Positions 8,158-18,548 of a stretch of 64,000 bases of DNA are shown here, piece by piece (the stretch's first letter is position 1; the number at the start of each line of letters is the position of its first letter). The notes below the pieces were generated by a model, which saw only the letters and a program-made list of their open reading frames with translations, searched no databases and had not been told where the DNA came from. The position numbers and the translations under genes are program-made. Origin of the DNA: Bacteroidota bacterium (lineage in GTDB: Bacteria > Bacteroidota > Bacteroidia > Bacteroidales > Bacteroidaceae); NCBI GenBank assembly GCA_023458215.1, contig JAEXAJ010000231.1, positions 1 through 64,000 on the forward strand, given 5' to 3'.

Positions 8158-10395
8158 ATGAATTTTATGGAATTGAACAAAACCTTTATTGACGGGCTTT
8201 GGAGCAAAGAAATCAATGTGAGTGATTTCGTTAGTAAGAACATCGCACCTTATGCCGGAGATGCATCATTTCTGCAAGGACCTACCGAACGTACTAAATG
8301 TATTTGGGATCTTTGCCTGAAAGCACTCGAAGAAGAAAGAAACAATAATGGAGTACGCTCACTGGATAATATCACAGTATCTACCATCACTTCCCACAAA
8401 GCCGGATATATAGATAAGGAGAATGAGCTCATCGTAGGCTTGCAAACCGACGAATTGTTGAAGCGCGCCATCAAACCTTTCGGCGGCATCAACGTAGTAG
8501 CGAAAGCCTGCCACGAAAACGGCATGGAGATTGACGAAAAAGTTAAAGATATCTTCACCCACTATCGCAAGACCCATAACGACGGAGTATTCGATGTCTA
8601 CACTGAAGAAATCCGTTCTTTCCGCTCACTCGGCTTCCTTACAGGCTTGCCTGACAACTATGCGCGCGGACGCATCATCGGCGATTACCGCCGTCTGGCC
8701 CTCTATGGCATCGACCACCTCATCGAAGCCAAGACGGAAGATTTGCACAACCTTACAGGCCCGATGACCGACGCCCGCATCCGCTTGCGCGAAGAAGTAG
8801 CCGAACAGATCAGAGCTTTGAAAGACATCAAAGTAATGGGGGAATATTACGGACTTGATCTCAGCCGTCCGGCAACTTCGGCACAAGAAGCCGTACAATG
8901 GGTATATATGGCATATCTCGCCGCAGTGAAAGAACAAGACGGCGCAGCTATGTCCTTGGGTAATGTATCTTCTTTCCTCGATATCTTTATTGAATACGAT
9001 CTGGCGCATGGCAAGATCAATGAAACCTTTGCACAAGAGTTAATCGACCAGTTCGTTATCAAATTGCGCATGGTTCGCCATTTGCGTATGCAGTCGTATA
9101 ACGATATTTTTGCGGGAGATCCTACTTGGGTAACAGAGGCCATCGGCGGACGCTTTAATGACGGACGCAGCAAGGTGACTAAAACTTCTTTCCGTTTCTT
9201 GCAGACACTCTACAACCTAGGTGCCTCTCCCGAACCCAATATGACGGTACTTTGGAGTCCGCAACTGCCCGAAGGTTTCAAAGAATTCTGTGCAAAAGTT
9301 TCAGTGGATACCAGTTCCATCCAATACGAAAACGATGAATTGATGCGCGAGGTTCGTAATTGTGACGATTATGGTATCGCTTGTTGTGTATCTTACCAAG
9401 CTATCGGAAAACAAATCCAGTTCTTCGGCGCACGTGCCAACCTTGCCAAAGCATTACTGCTGGCTATCAACGGCGGACGTTGCGAAAACACCGGTACCGT
9501 CATGGTAAAAGGCATCCCCGTACTGACCGGCGACACCTTGAAGTTTGAAGAAGTAATGTGCAATTACAAGAAAGTGCTGACCGAAATAGCCCGCGTCTAC
9601 AACGAAGCGATGAATATCATTCATTACATGCACGACAAATATTATTATGAAAAAGCCCAAATGGCTTTCATCGATACCGACCCGCGCATTAACCTGGCAT
9701 ACGGTGTAGCCGGACTTTCCATTGCACTCGATTCTTTGTCAGCCATCAAGTATGCCAAAGTTACCGCCCGTCGCAATGACATAGGCTTGACCGAAAGTTT
9801 CGATATCGACGGCGCATTCCCCTGCTTCGGCAATAATGACGACCGCGTGGATCATCTCGGCGTAGACTTGGTTTATTACTTCAGCGAAGAATTGAAAAAA
9901 TTACCGGTCTATAAAAACGCACGTCCCACCCTTTCACTGCTTACAATCACCTCCAACGTGATGTATGGCAAGAAAACCGGTGCTACGCCGGACGGACGTG
10001 CCAAAGGCGTTGCTTTTGCCCCGGGTGCCAACCCCATGCATGGACGTGACAAGAATGGTGCTATTGCCTCATTAAGTTCTGTAGCCAAACTGCGCTACCG
10101 TGACTCACAAGACGGCATCAGCAATACCTTCTCCATCGTCCCCAAATCATTAGGCCCCACCCCGGAAGACCGCGTAGAAAACCTGGTAACTATGATGGAC
10201 GGCTACTTCACCAAAGGCGCCCATCACCTGAATGTAAACGTTTTGAATCGTGAAATGCTGGAAGATGCCATGGAGCATCCTGAGAAATATCCCCAGCTTA
10301 CTATCCGTGTTTCCGGTTATGCCGTAAACTTCGTGAAATTAAGCCGCGAGCATCAGCTGGAAGTTATCAGCCGTTCATTCCACGAAAGAATGTAA
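8158..10395 (+). CDS. pflB: Formate C-acetyltransferase (pyruvate formate-lyase)
   Basis: A 745-residue cytoplasmic enzyme that converts pyruvate and CoA to acetyl-CoA and formate in anaerobic mixed-acid fermentation. The adjacent catalytic cysteines are present at C409-C410 in the segment [13 protein letters not shown], and the glycyl-radical loop VSGYAVNFV near the C-terminus places the radical on Gly720. Length is that of typical PflB. The start at 8158 (ATG AAT TTT ATG) is preferred because of its distance from the promoter box; a second ATG three codons on is possible. The activating enzyme gene follows 53 bp later on the same strand, making a pflBA operon. Confidence 0.97.
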   Translation: MNFMELNKTFIDGLWSKEINVSDFVSKNIAPYAGDASFLQGPTERTKCIWDLCLKALEEERNNNGVRSLDNITVSTITSHKAGYIDKENELIVGLQTDELLKRAIKPFGGINVVAKACHENGMEIDEKVKDIFTHYRKTHNDGVFDVYTEEIRSFRSLGFLTGLPDNYARGRIIGDYRRLALYGIDHLIEAKTEDLHNLTGPMTDARIRLREEVAEQIRALKDIKVMGEYYGLDLSRPATSAQEAVQWVYMAYLAAVKEQDGAAMSLGNVSSFLDIFIEYDLAHGKINETFAQELIDQFVIKLRMVRHLRMQSYNDIFAGDPTWVTEAIGGRFNDGRSKVTKTSFRFLQTLYNLGASPEPNMTVLWSPQLPEGFKEFCAKVSVDTSSIQYENDELMREVRNCDDYGIACCVSYQAIGKQIQFFGARANLAKALLLAINGGRCENTGTVMVKGIPVLTGDTLKFEEVMCNYKKVLTEIARVYNEAMNIIHYMHDKYYYEKAQMAFIDTDPRINLAYGVAGLSIALDSLSAIKYAKVTARRNDIGLTESFDIDGAFPCFGNNDDRVDHLGVDLVYYFSEELKKLPVYKNARPTLSLLTITSNVMYGKKTGATPDGRAKGVAFAPGANPMHGRDKNGAIASLSSVAKLRYRDSQDGISNTFSIVPKSLGPTPEDRVENLVTMMDGYFTKGAHHLNVNVLNREMLEDAMEHPEKYPQLTIRVSGYAVNFVKLSREHQLEVISRSFHERM

Positions 10396-10402
10396 TTCAC
10401 CC

Positions 10403-10429
10403 CTCGTCCCCCTAAATAGGGGGAACGAG
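10403..10429 (+). other. Hairpin in the pflB-pflA spacer
   Basis: CTCGTCCCCC pairs with GGGGGAACGAG around a short TAAATA loop, one base bulged. There is no downstream T tract, so it is more likely an mRNA-stabilising or attenuating hairpin between pflB and pflA than a full terminator. Confidence 0.6.
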
Positions 10430-10448
10430 AATAGTCTTGTTTTGAATC

Positions 10449-11180
10449 ATGAATCTGATTAATGTTCATTCATACGAAAGTATGGGCACCTTTGATGGTC
10501 CCGGGTTACGCCTTGTAGTATTCCTGCAAGGCTGCCCTTTTCGTTGCTTGTATTGCGCCAATCCGGATACAATAGACGTAAAAGGCGGCACTCCCACTCC
10601 ACCGAATGAAATACTCCAAATGGCAATCAGCCAAAAAGCATTCTTCGGGAAGAAAGGCGGAATTACCTTCTCGGGTGGAGAACCCACCTTGCAAGCCGAA
10701 TCCCTGATACCTTTATTCAAAGATTTAAAGACCAACGATATCCACATCTGCCTCGATACCAATGGCGCTATTTGGAATAAAGAAGTAGAAGAATTAATAG
10801 GATTAACCGATCTCGTCCTACTTGATATCAAACAATTTAATCCCGAGCGTCATCTTACCTTGACCGGACGCAGCAATGAACACCCCCTACATACCGCCAG
10901 TTGGCTGGAAGCACACGCCCACCCTTTCTGGTTACGCTATGTATTAGTTCCCGGATATAGCGACTTTGAAGAAGACATCCGCAGCCTCGGCGAAAAACTT
11001 GGAAAGTATCAAAACATCCAACGAGTGGAAATCCTCCCCTATCACCGCTTAGGCGTGCACAAATATGAAGCCATGGGCTGGGATTATCAACTGAAAGAAG
11101 TAAAAGAAAATAGTCCGAAACAACTGGAACAAGCAGAAAAGCTCTTCAAAGAATATTTTGCCGAAGTGAGGGTGAATTAG
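10449..11180 (+). CDS. pflA: Pyruvate formate-lyase activating enzyme (radical SAM)
   Basis: A 243-residue radical SAM enzyme that generates the glycyl radical on PflB. The iron-sulfur cluster motif CPFRCLYC is at C29, C33 and C36 (CX3CX2C), followed by GGITFSGGEPTLQ, the SAM-binding GGE motif. The C-terminal YHRLGVHKYEAMG is also typical of PflA. The gene follows pflB in the same direction. Its stop codon lies directly before a long inverted repeat shared with the convergent gene to the right. Confidence 0.95.
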   Translation: MNLINVHSYESMGTFDGPGLRLVVFLQGCPFRCLYCANPDTIDVKGGTPTPPNEILQMAISQKAFFGKKGGITFSGGEPTLQAESLIPLFKDLKTNDIHICLDTNGAIWNKEVEELIGLTDLVLLDIKQFNPERHLTLTGRSNEHPLHTASWLEAHAHPFWLRYVLVPGYSDFEEDIRSLGEKLGKYQNIQRVEILPYHRLGVHKYEAMGWDYQLKEVKENSPKQLEQAEKLFKEYFAEVRVN

Positions 11181-11184
11181 TTAT

Positions 11185-11288
11185 TAGTTATGAGTTATTA
11201 GTTATAAGTTATTTGTTGATGTTTCTATGCAGCACGATAGCGCAGCCCTAACATCAACAAATAACTTATAACTAATAACTCATAACTA
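11185..11288. repeat. 39-bp-arm perfect hairpin with conserved loop motif (copy 1)
   Basis: Left arm 11185-11223 and right arm 11250-11288 are perfect reverse complements. The arms are built from short degenerate repeats of AGTTATTAGTTAT. The 26-base loop 11224-11249 contains ATGCAG and ends in GCGCAGCC. A second hairpin at 22871-22968 has unrelated arms (repeats of GAAGAATG) but a loop with the same ATGCRG and GCGCAGCC elements. It fills the spacer between the convergent pflA and envelope-protein genes and may act as a bidirectional terminator; the shared loop suggests a mobile or protein-recognised element. Confidence 0.9.
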
Positions 11289-11290
11289 TT

Positions 11291-12589
11291 TTAGTATGTC
11301 AATCTTATCCCCGCCTGCAACGTAAAGTTACAAGGATTTTCTTTTCGTATGGTCTGTACGGGAGAACCATCATCAAAGAAGTAAGAGACTCCGGGTTCCA
11401 CATATATACCTACCCGGTTGCTTACATTATATTGTGCTCCTACAGCTCCCATCACAGAAACTTGTACAGGTTTAACTGTTTCACTTTCGCTGCCAATCTT
11501 ACCATATATACATTTCTCGACAGCACCACCCGCAGAGACGTACATAGTGAAAGATTTACTATCCACAAAGTTCCAGTTAGCACGAACAGGAATGCCTAAA
11601 TAGTGAAGTTTCTGACTGAATTTCTCGGAACTATCATCATAAGTCACATCCGAGGCGAGATAAGTATAAGTCAACCCTGTTTCTACAGAGAAACCTTTAG
11701 GTAGATTCTTCCTAACAGAAAAGCCGAAACTGAGCGGTTGTTTATGGTCGACCGATGCAATGCTCCTTTCACGTTTCATCAGATAAGGTAAACCATCCTT
11801 AAACACCAGCTCCTGACCATTAGGAATAGAGACCACTCCATTAGCAGTAGAACTCAAATCAAGTCTTCCGGAAGAATTATAGTAAAGGTTCTGATCCATA
11901 TCATTCCCCAGGCCATTCCCTAAACCACTGGCATTCACCGACATTCCCATAGACCATCCTTTCGATTTAGCAGTAGATTTATGTTCCACCGGAAGATGAA
12001 GTTTATCTTTTCCTGATGGACGGCGTCTCTGTACCTGCTTTGTTTCTTCATCACCGGATTTCTTTTTCTCAGTAGTTTCTATCCGATGAGTTACAGTTTC
12101 CTCAACCTGACGATCATCAGCAACATTCTTTACTTCAGTGGATGATGTTACTTCTTCTTGTTCATTCATGGAAGGCAATTCAATCTGTTGTGCTACCATG
12201 GAATGCCTTGATCTATTATTCGATGAGCCGCTATGTACTCGATAAAGAGGCTCCACTGCTTCGGTCTGTATTGAAGGCGAGGTTTGCTCCGGCAAATCAT
12301 CGGGCACCAAGGCCAACGCCGGCACATTGGTACTACGCACCTCATCCCCCATCCTGCTTTGCAGAAGCCACAAGCTGACCGAAGACACGGCTACCAACAA
12401 GATAGCAGCAGCCGATACAGCCCAGCGACGGAACGGAATGAGTTTCCGCTTTCCGGTTATCGTAGCTTTGGAAGCTGCCAAATCCTTCTCCAACCGTTCC
12501 CAACCGGATGCCGGTAATGGTTCAGAGTAATCTTCCAGCCGCTCCTTTATCTTCTTCATCCACAATTCATCTTCCATACGTTCTTTCAT
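11291..12589 (-). CDS. Anti-sigma-like membrane protein with C-terminal outer-membrane beta-barrel domain
   Basis: A 432-residue protein. Residues 1-45 are cytoplasmic-type and charged (the WERLEKDL segment is typical of proteins paired with ECF sigma factors in Bacteroidetes), one transmembrane helix follows (AVSAAAILLVAVSSVSLWLL), then a long polar linker of about 150 residues, and a C-terminal region resembling the PorT/OMP_b-brl_2 porin-like domain (KGFSVETGLTYTYLAS; YLGIPVRANWNF; GIYVEPGVSYFF). It follows the sigma factor gene without any spacer, so the two are co-expressed. Regulation of the sigma factor by its N-terminus is likely but inferred. Confidence 0.75.
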   Translation of the reverse strand: MKERMEDELWMKKIKERLEDYSEPLPASGWERLEKDLAASKATITGKRKLIPFRRWAVSAAAILLVAVSSVSLWLLQSRMGDEVRSTNVPALALVPDDLPEQTSPSIQTEAVEPLYRVHSGSSNNRSRHSMVAQQIELPSMNEQEEVTSSTEVKNVADDRQVEETVTHRIETTEKKKSGDEETKQVQRRRPSGKDKLHLPVEHKSTAKSKGWSMGMSVNASGLGNGLGNDMDQNLYYNSSGRLDLSSTANGVVSIPNGQELVFKDGLPYLMKRERSIASVDHKQPLSFGFSVRKNLPKGFSVETGLTYTYLASDVTYDDSSEKFSQKLHYLGIPVRANWNFVDSKSFTMYVSAGGAVEKCIYGKIGSESETVKPVQVSVMGAVGAQYNVSNRVGIYVEPGVSYFFDDGSPVQTIRKENPCNFTLQAGIRLTY

Positions 12590-13153
12590 TTATGCATTTT
12601 TTTTCATCCATTCGCGCACCTTCACTGCTAAAGCCGCTTTGGCACGCGTCAATTGCGAAGCGGATGACTTTTCGTTAATACCCAAAATTTGAGCTATCTC
12701 CTTATGGGGTTTCTCTTCAAAAACATATAAGTTGAATACAGTACGGTAACCGGCAGGTAATTCACTGATAAACTGCATTAGCACTTTCTGAGGAATGGCA
12801 TCTACTGACGATGCCTCCGGTTCCTCATAGACTTCGGGAGCATTTTCCAGCGCCGCCGTCTGGTTCATCACATCATTCTTCCGCAAATACTGCAAAACCG
12901 TATTCACCATTACACGCTCCATCCACGCACGCAGGGAACCTTCTCCCCTCCAAGTGAATTTATCAAAAGAATCAAAGATTTTCAGGAAACCATCATGCAT
13001 TAAGTCTTGCGCTGTTTCCCTGTCACCGGCATAACGAAGGCATACGCCAAGCATGCGCCCTGCATAATGCTCATACAGTTCTTTGCGGGCAATATTGTCT
13101 CCTTGCCTGCAACGTTCTGCCAGTTTCTGTTCTTCCATTCCTTCTTTTAACAC
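12590..13153 (-). CDS. ECF-type RNA polymerase sigma factor
   Basis: A 187-residue sigma-70 family member. Region 2 is recognisable from RKELYEHYAGRMLGVCLRY and QDLMHDGFLKIFDSFDKF; region 4 from LPAGYRTVFNLYVFEEKPHKEIAQILG (split across residues 130-157) followed by SQLTRAKAAL. It directs transcription of an unknown extracytoplasmic-response regulon. The following gene encodes a membrane protein with an anti-sigma-like N-terminus and begins on the base after the stop codon. It is divergent from the NigD-like lipoprotein gene with a 164-bp shared regulatory region. Confidence 0.93.
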   Translation of the reverse strand: MLKEGMEEQKLAERCRQGDNIARKELYEHYAGRMLGVCLRYAGDRETAQDLMHDGFLKIFDSFDKFTWRGEGSLRAWMERVMVNTVLQYLRKNDVMNQTAALENAPEVYEEPEASSVDAIPQKVLMQFISELPAGYRTVFNLYVFEEKPHKEIAQILGINEKSSASQLTRAKAALAVKVREWMKKNA

Positions 13154-13317
13154 GTGTTTACCTTATAAATGCAACGGGCACAAAAGTACTGCATCATATA
13201 GATAAGAAAATAGCACTTTTATTTCTTTAACAATCTAATGTGCAGTATTTAGCTATCATTGGTATTTTCAAAGTACATAGTACGAAAACAAATTAAAAAA
13301 GTAAAAACCTACCACGT

Positions 13318-14025
13318 ATGAAGAAATTAAGACTATCGATTATTGCTTTTATGCTTCTATTCTTTGTCATGCCTACACTCCAATCTTGTTTGGACGATTT
13401 GGATGATCCATACAAAGGTACGCTCTTTGCAGTCGGCACATTAAATGTGATAGAAGGAAAAGATTATTATTTTGCATTGGACGAGGGGAGCAAACTTTAT
13501 CCAAGTGATACAACTCTCATTCGTAATTATGCTGTGATTGATGGACAACGGGCATTCGTTTATTTCACCAAATTGGAGGAACCTTTAGCCGGTTACGAAT
13601 ACAACGCACAAGTCAATCACATCGAAAACATTTTGACCAAAGACATCTACTCCATGCCTGCCGAGAAAGCGGACAGCATTGGCGATGACCGTATCAACGC
13701 CACCGACCTATGGATTACAGGAGACTATCTGAACATAAAATATCAAATTTACCATAGCAACAACCAAGACAAGAAGCACATGCTCAATTTGGTTATAAAC
13801 GAGGTGTCTACCGGAGAGAATGACAAGCCTGATTACCTGACCCTGGAGTTTCGTCAAAATGCTTATAATGATTCGCCACTCATGTTAGGTACCGGACTGG
13901 TTTCTTTCAAACTAGACAACGTTGCAGACATGCTGAAAGACAAAAAAGGATTGAATATCCGGATTAATAGCATCTATGACGGAGAGAAATATATCACCGT
14001 CGACTTGAAAAAAGAAGAGAAATAA
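13318..14025 (+). CDS. NigD-like lipoprotein
   Basis: A 235-residue lipoprotein: signal segment ending in the lipobox LQSC (about residues 21-24) followed by LDDLDDPYK. The domain order, an N-terminal OB-like strand set (GTLNVIEGKDYYFALDEGSKLYP) and a C-terminal beta-rich part (LWITGDYLNIKYQIYH, LTLEFRQNAYND), matches the NigD-like family. NigD was named for a B. fragilis bacteriocin-linked locus but the family is broad and functionally unclear. It is monocistronic, divergent from the ECF sigma factor, and followed by a strong terminator. Confidence 0.85.
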   Translation: MKKLRLSIIAFMLLFFVMPTLQSCLDDLDDPYKGTLFAVGTLNVIEGKDYYFALDEGSKLYPSDTTLIRNYAVIDGQRAFVYFTKLEEPLAGYEYNAQVNHIENILTKDIYSMPAEKADSIGDDRINATDLWITGDYLNIKYQIYHSNNQDKKHMLNLVINEVSTGENDKPDYLTLEFRQNAYNDSPLMLGTGLVSFKLDNVADMLKDKKGLNIRINSIYDGEKYITVDLKKEEK

Positions 14026-14073
14026 CTCTCCTTTTTTAATAGCCTACTTTTTACATCTCAATAATTAGGCAAA

Positions 14074-14110
14074 ACGGAGTGACACAGTGATTGTGCCACT
14101 CCGTATTTTT
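14074..14110 (+). terminator. Rho-independent terminator after the NigD-like gene
   Basis: ACGGAGTGACACA pairs with TGTGCCACTCCGT with a single mismatch around a five-base loop, followed by ATTTTT. It lies 48 bp after the stop codon. Confidence 0.9.
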
Positions 14111-14214
14111 CTAATCCTCAATTCCCAATTATTTCGCAATTATTTTTTGCCCATTCAATATAATATACTTACTTTTGCTCAATTATCACAAACAAGCAAA
14201 CAGCTGATAGTAAC

Positions 14215-17200
14215 ATGAGAAACATATTGAAAGCAGTCATTATTATTTTCTGCCTACTAATAAATATCCATCCCCTAACTGGTAATAATACACAATCGGA
14301 TATCGACCATATTCTTGTTATTAATACTTATGCCGACTCAAACCCTTGGAGTAACAGCCTTATTAATCCCATTCTAGACATGGCTTCTAAAAACAGTAAT
14401 ATAGGTGTCATCACTGCCCACCTGAAGTTACTGACACTGGAACGTCCGGAAGATTTAGGAAAACTAAAAGAGAGCATGTTCCAAAAACTGCCCTCCCAAA
14501 CCCCTAAGCTAATTGTAATGATAGGGTGTGCAAGCTACATATTTTGTGATGAGCTAAACGAAAAATGGCCCAATGTACCCATGCTGTTATGTGGTGAACG
14601 TGATTATACAGGCCCCGAAGAGTTAATAACCTTAGGACATGCACTCACTCCAAAGCAACGTATTCCCGTCAGCAAGCTGCACGAAAAGTTCAACATTACT
14701 TTTATGCTGGCACACAACTATTTGGAAGAGAACATTCAATTAATGAAGCAACTCATTCCTCAAATGAACAAGATCATATATATTGGTGACCGAACATACA
14801 TTTGCAGGCAAAACAATTATGATCTTTCCGAGATTATACAAAAAAAATATCCTGAGCTGGCGTACGAATTTTTATCTGCAGAAAGTACTTCTACCGACAG
14901 CCTCTTCAGTATATTAAATCACCAGAATCAAGAAACCACCGGTGTGCTTTTCACTTCATGGATTCGCAAACAGGATTTTTCCGATAACTTGGTTATGACC
15001 ACCAATTCACATCGAATTATTGCAACGGTATCTATTCCTTTATTCTCTTTCAGAACAGTCGGAATAAAAGAAGAAGGTGGAATTGTTGGCGGTCATGTTT
15101 ATAATGAAAAAAGGTATATCAACCAAATGTTAACCAACATCGAGGATATAATCAATGGGACGCCCGCCCGTGACATTCCCTTTTACCAAATTGACAACGG
15201 TGCCCCAATGTTCAATTACCAATCATTGCTTCAGCGCAATCTCGACCCGGCCCGCTGTCCCTCAAATACCATTTTCTTCAATGCCCCTCCCACATTTTGG
15301 GAGCAATACGAATATATCATCATTGGCAGTGTTTGTCTCGTGATACTTGCCTTGCTATTTTTCCAGTACCACCGTGTCCGCGTACTTGTAAAGATGAAAC
15401 ATATCCAACAAAATGAATTAAAAACTGTGGGCAAATATTACAATCTTATCAATACCATGCCCATTCTCTATATGTTGCAAGAGCTTATATTAGATGAGAA
15501 CGGACGTATTGCCGACACCCGATATGCGGATGTCAACAAGCGCTTTGAGGACAAATTCATAAAACGTAGCGAAATTGTTGGAAAGCTAGGCAGTGAAATG
15601 TTTCCCGAATCTATCCCACAATTCCACCATTTTATGAATATTGCCTTGAAAGAGAAACGTTCCATCACCTTCTCTTATTACTATAAGGAAATAGACACCT
15701 ACTATGATATATTAGTTAATCTGAATGATGATGAACACTTCATGGATGTATTCTGTTTGGATAGTACAGAATTGCACCATACGCAGGAAATGCTCCGTTC
15801 TATCAACCACAAACTGTCTATGGCGCTCGATGTGGCGAATATCGTTCCTTGGAAGTGGGACTTACAAAACCATACCATACTTTGTGATGTAAACAAGCCC
15901 ATTGAATTGAGTAGCAACAACGAAATAAGCGACGAACAACTTTCTGTACCGGACAGTCAATACTTTTCCAAGATATACAAGGAAGACCTTCCCAAAGTTA
16001 AACAAGCGTTTGCCGATCTGCTGGCAGGCCGTACTCAGAAAGTAAAAGAAGAATACAGGGTTGTGAATCGCATAAATGGATGTAAACATGTTGATTGGGT
16101 AGAGGCGCAAGCGGCAGTAGAAAGTTATGATGAAAAAGGTCAACCAATCACTCTTGTGGGTTCTTCACTCGTCATCAGCGAACGGAAGAAGATGGAAAGT
16201 GATTTGATTTTTGCCAAAAACCGGGCAGAAGAATCCAACCGTTTAAAATCAGCATTCCTTGCCAATATGAGCCACGAAATACGAACTCCGCTCAATGCAA
16301 TTGTAGGATTCTCCGGCATCCTGGCTTCTACTGAAGAGGAGGAAGAAAAGATGGAATATGTCAGCATAATCGAAAACAATAATACATTGCTTTTGCAATT
16401 GATAAGCGACATTCTCGACCTCTCAAAAATCGAAGCAGGTACTATGGAGTTTATTGATACCGACTTCGAACTGAATAAAGTAATGTGGGAACTGGAAAGT
16501 TCTCTCCGTTTAAAGCTGCCTGCCGATAAAGATTTAACACTCGTTTTTGAACAAGGTTTGCCGGAACTTAATATTCATGCAGAACGTAATCGCATTTCTC
16601 AGATTATAATTAATTTAGTGACCAATGCCATTAAGTTTACCGACTCCGGCAGTATCCGGTTTGGATATGAGAAACGAAATAACATGATTTACTTCTATGT
16701 AGCAGACACCGGATGCGGCATTCCCGAAGACAAACAAGAAAGTGTATTCGGACGTTTTGTCAAGCTGAACAATTTTGTTCAAGGCACCGGACTTGGTCTT
16801 TCTATCTGCCAGACCCTTGTGCAGCAAATGGGAGGCGAAATAGGATTGCAATCTGAATTGGGAGAAGGTTCCACATTCTGGTTCACAGTGCCTTTTACTC
16901 CTGCGGTCAACCTAACGCACAAAGAATTGATAGCAGAGCCCATCAAGATAAAACAGCAGAAAATAACAATTCTGGTAGCAGAAGACCATGACAGCAACTA
17001 TCGGCTGATCGAGTCTATCCTAAAAAAAGATTATAATTTGGTACATGCATGGAATGGCGAAGAAGCAGTAGCTATGTTCAAAGAACATAACCCTCAACTT
17101 ATTTTAATGGATATCAATATGCCGGTAATGGACGGTTATGAGGCTACGAAAGAAATACGTAAGTTCTCTACCAAAGTGCCTATCATAGCCGTTACAGCAT

Positions 17201-17331
17201 TTGCATACGCTTCGGACGAGCAGAGAGTCATGGAAAACGGATTCGATGCTTACATGGCGAAACCTATTAACGCCAATCAACTGAGAGGACAGATAACGTC
17301 CATATTGAGCAAGCATATCATCTTCATGTAA
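14215..17331 (+). CDS. Hybrid sensor histidine kinase with ABC-substrate-binding-like sensor
   Basis: A 1038-residue protein. Residues 1-25 are a signal peptide; residues 30-350 resemble the ABC_sub_bind periplasmic fold (HILVINTYADSNPWSNSLIN; LIVMIGCASYIF). A transmembrane helix follows at about residues 367-386 (YIIIGSVCLVILALLFF), then two PAS-like regions, a HisKA domain with SHEIRTPLNAIVGFS, an HATPase domain with NLVTNAIKF, DTGCGIP and GTGLGLSI, and a C-terminal receiver with LMDINMPVMDGYEA and the conserved K in AKPIN. There is no DNA-binding output, so phosphotransfer to a separate partner is expected. It stands alone upstream of the efflux operon; a GC-rich imperfect hairpin lies at about 17358-17383. 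Confidence 0.9.
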   Translation: MRNILKAVIIIFCLLINIHPLTGNNTQSDIDHILVINTYADSNPWSNSLINPILDMASKNSNIGVITAHLKLLTLERPEDLGKLKESMFQKLPSQTPKLIVMIGCASYIFCDELNEKWPNVPMLLCGERDYTGPEELITLGHALTPKQRIPVSKLHEKFNITFMLAHNYLEENIQLMKQLIPQMNKIIYIGDRTYICRQNNYDLSEIIQKKYPELAYEFLSAESTSTDSLFSILNHQNQETTGVLFTSWIRKQDFSDNLVMTTNSHRIIATVSIPLFSFRTVGIKEEGGIVGGHVYNEKRYINQMLTNIEDIINGTPARDIPFYQIDNGAPMFNYQSLLQRNLDPARCPSNTIFFNAPPTFWEQYEYIIIGSVCLVILALLFFQYHRVRVLVKMKHIQQNELKTVGKYYNLINTMPILYMLQELILDENGRIADTRYADVNKRFEDKFIKRSEIVGKLGSEMFPESIPQFHHFMNIALKEKRSITFSYYYKEIDTYYDILVNLNDDEHFMDVFCLDSTELHHTQEMLRSINHKLSMALDVANIVPWKWDLQNHTILCDVNKPIELSSNNEISDEQLSVPDSQYFSKIYKEDLPKVKQAFADLLAGRTQKVKEEYRVVNRINGCKHVDWVEAQAAVESYDEKGQPITLVGSSLVISERKKMESDLIFAKNRAEESNRLKSAFLANMSHEIRTPLNAIVGFSGILASTEEEEEKMEYVSIIENNNTLLLQLISDILDLSKIEAGTMEFIDTDFELNKVMWELESSLRLKLPADKDLTLVFEQGLPELNIHAERNRISQIIINLVTNAIKFTDSGSIRFGYEKRNNMIYFYVADTGCGIPEDKQESVFGRFVKLNNFVQGTGLGLSICQTLVQQMGGEIGLQSELGEGSTFWFTVPFTPAVNLTHKELIAEPIKIKQQKITILVAEDHDSNYRLIESILKKDYNLVHAWNGEEAVAMFKEHNPQLILMDINMPVMDGYEATKEIRKFSTKVPIIAVTAFAYASDEQRVMENGFDAYMAKPINANQLRGQITSILSKHIIFM

Positions 17332-17467
17332 AATTCAAAACCTTTATATCTTCGCCCTCGGTCACTTCAAACCGGGGGCATTGCCTTTCAGTACTTTATT
17401 CTCCGCTTTTAGCTTTTCTTTTTCCGGCTTCAGAATATATTCCCCTTCAAGTTCTCACAGGCCTTTC

Positions 17468-17475
17468 TACTTTTG
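17468..17475 (+). promoter_or_regulatory. -7 box for the RND efflux operon
   Basis: TACTTTTG fits TAnnTTTG and lies 21 bp upstream of the ATG at 17497. Its position overlaps an upstream in-frame TTG codon at 17473, which argues that translation starts at 17497 rather than at that TTG. Confidence 0.7.
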
Positions 17476-17496
17476 TCGAAAATTCTAAAAAGAGAT

Positions 17497-18546
17497 ATGA
17501 GAACAAAAGTACGATTCATTCTATTGTCCGGTCTTTCTTTCCTGCTTTGCGCTTGCAACGGAAAGGAGACGAAAAACGAACAAGACCTCTTGGTTTATAC
17601 AGCGAAAGCCACTACCCTTTCTCAAGCCGGTAACAAGGAGTTTCCTTTTATTGCCCAACCGTTCCGCACTTCCGAGCTTTCATTCAGAGTAGGTGGTCCC
17701 ATCGACCATTTCGATGTTTATGCAGGCAACCTATACAAGCAGGGAAGTATCATCGCAGAGATTGACCCGCGCGACTTCCGTATCCGTAAAGAACGTGCAG
17801 AAGCCGTATATCGCCAGGCTAAAGCGGAATTTGAACGTATAGAGGCATTGTATAAGAAAGAAAATATCTCAGCCAGTACCTACGAAAAGGCAAAGGCTGA
17901 ATATATTTCTACTAAAATGGCTTTTGAAACTGCCGTCAACGAACTCGCCGACACACGTCTGATTGCTCCTTTCACCGGATATGTGGGAGAAGTTTATATC
18001 GAAAAGTTTCAGGACGTCAAAGCAACGCAACCGGTACTTTCATTGATAGATATTCATCAACTCAAGGTAGAAATATATGTTACTCAGGATGTTGCTTACG
18101 CTGCTCAAAAGATGGATAGCATCCGCTTGCGTTTCGACGCACTGCCGGGCAAATGCTTCGACGCACGTATAGCCGAGGTTTCCAAAGGAACTACGCGGAA
18201 TAACCTCTCGTATTTATTGACTGCTTTTCTTCCGAACAAGGACGGTGAACTTCTGGCGGGTATGTCCGGTAAAGCGATACTGGATGTTACGCAAGAAGAA
18301 GGCGCATCCGGGGTCTGCATCCCCCAGACAGCACTGTGTCACCGTCCCACGGAGGGAAGCTATGTATGGATAATGAATTCGGAAAACAATCAGGTTAGCC
18401 AACGGAAAGTAACGGTAAGCGAATTGTTGCCCGACGGCTATGCCGCTATTTCCCAAGGATTGCAAGCCAATGAAACCGTAGTGGTAAGCAAGCTCCGCTT
18501 CTTATCGGATGGAATGAAAGTAACCACGACCTCAAAGACCGAATAA
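17497..18546 (+). CDS. RND efflux periplasmic adaptor lipoprotein (HlyD/MexA type)
   Basis: From the ATG at 17497 the protein has 349 residues. It opens with a lipoprotein signal (LSFLLCACNGKE). The adaptor domains are visible in order: beta-barrel/lipoyl start (ELSFRVGGPIDHFDVYAG, then IIAEIDPRDFRIR), alpha-helical hairpin (RAEAVYRQAKAEFERIEALY), lipoyl return (TRLIAPFTGYVGEVYIEKFQ) and a membrane-proximal end. It links the inner-membrane pump to the TolC-like channel encoded two genes downstream. The three genes are separated by only 2 bp each, so they form one operon. Confidence 0.93.
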   Translation: MRTKVRFILLSGLSFLLCACNGKETKNEQDLLVYTAKATTLSQAGNKEFPFIAQPFRTSELSFRVGGPIDHFDVYAGNLYKQGSIIAEIDPRDFRIRKERAEAVYRQAKAEFERIEALYKKENISASTYEKAKAEYISTKMAFETAVNELADTRLIAPFTGYVGEVYIEKFQDVKATQPVLSLIDIHQLKVEIYVTQDVAYAAQKMDSIRLRFDALPGKCFDARIAEVSKGTTRNNLSYLLTAFLPNKDGELLAGMSGKAILDVTQEEGASGVCIPQTALCHRPTEGSYVWIMNSENNQVSQRKVTVSELLPDGYAAISQGLQANETVVVSKLRFLSDGMKVTTTSKTE

Positions 18547-18548
18547 TT

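Noticed and set aside
17473..17496. TTG start for the efflux adaptor.
   Set aside because: The codon overlaps the -7 promoter box and would spoil the lipoprotein signal; the ATG at 17497 is better.
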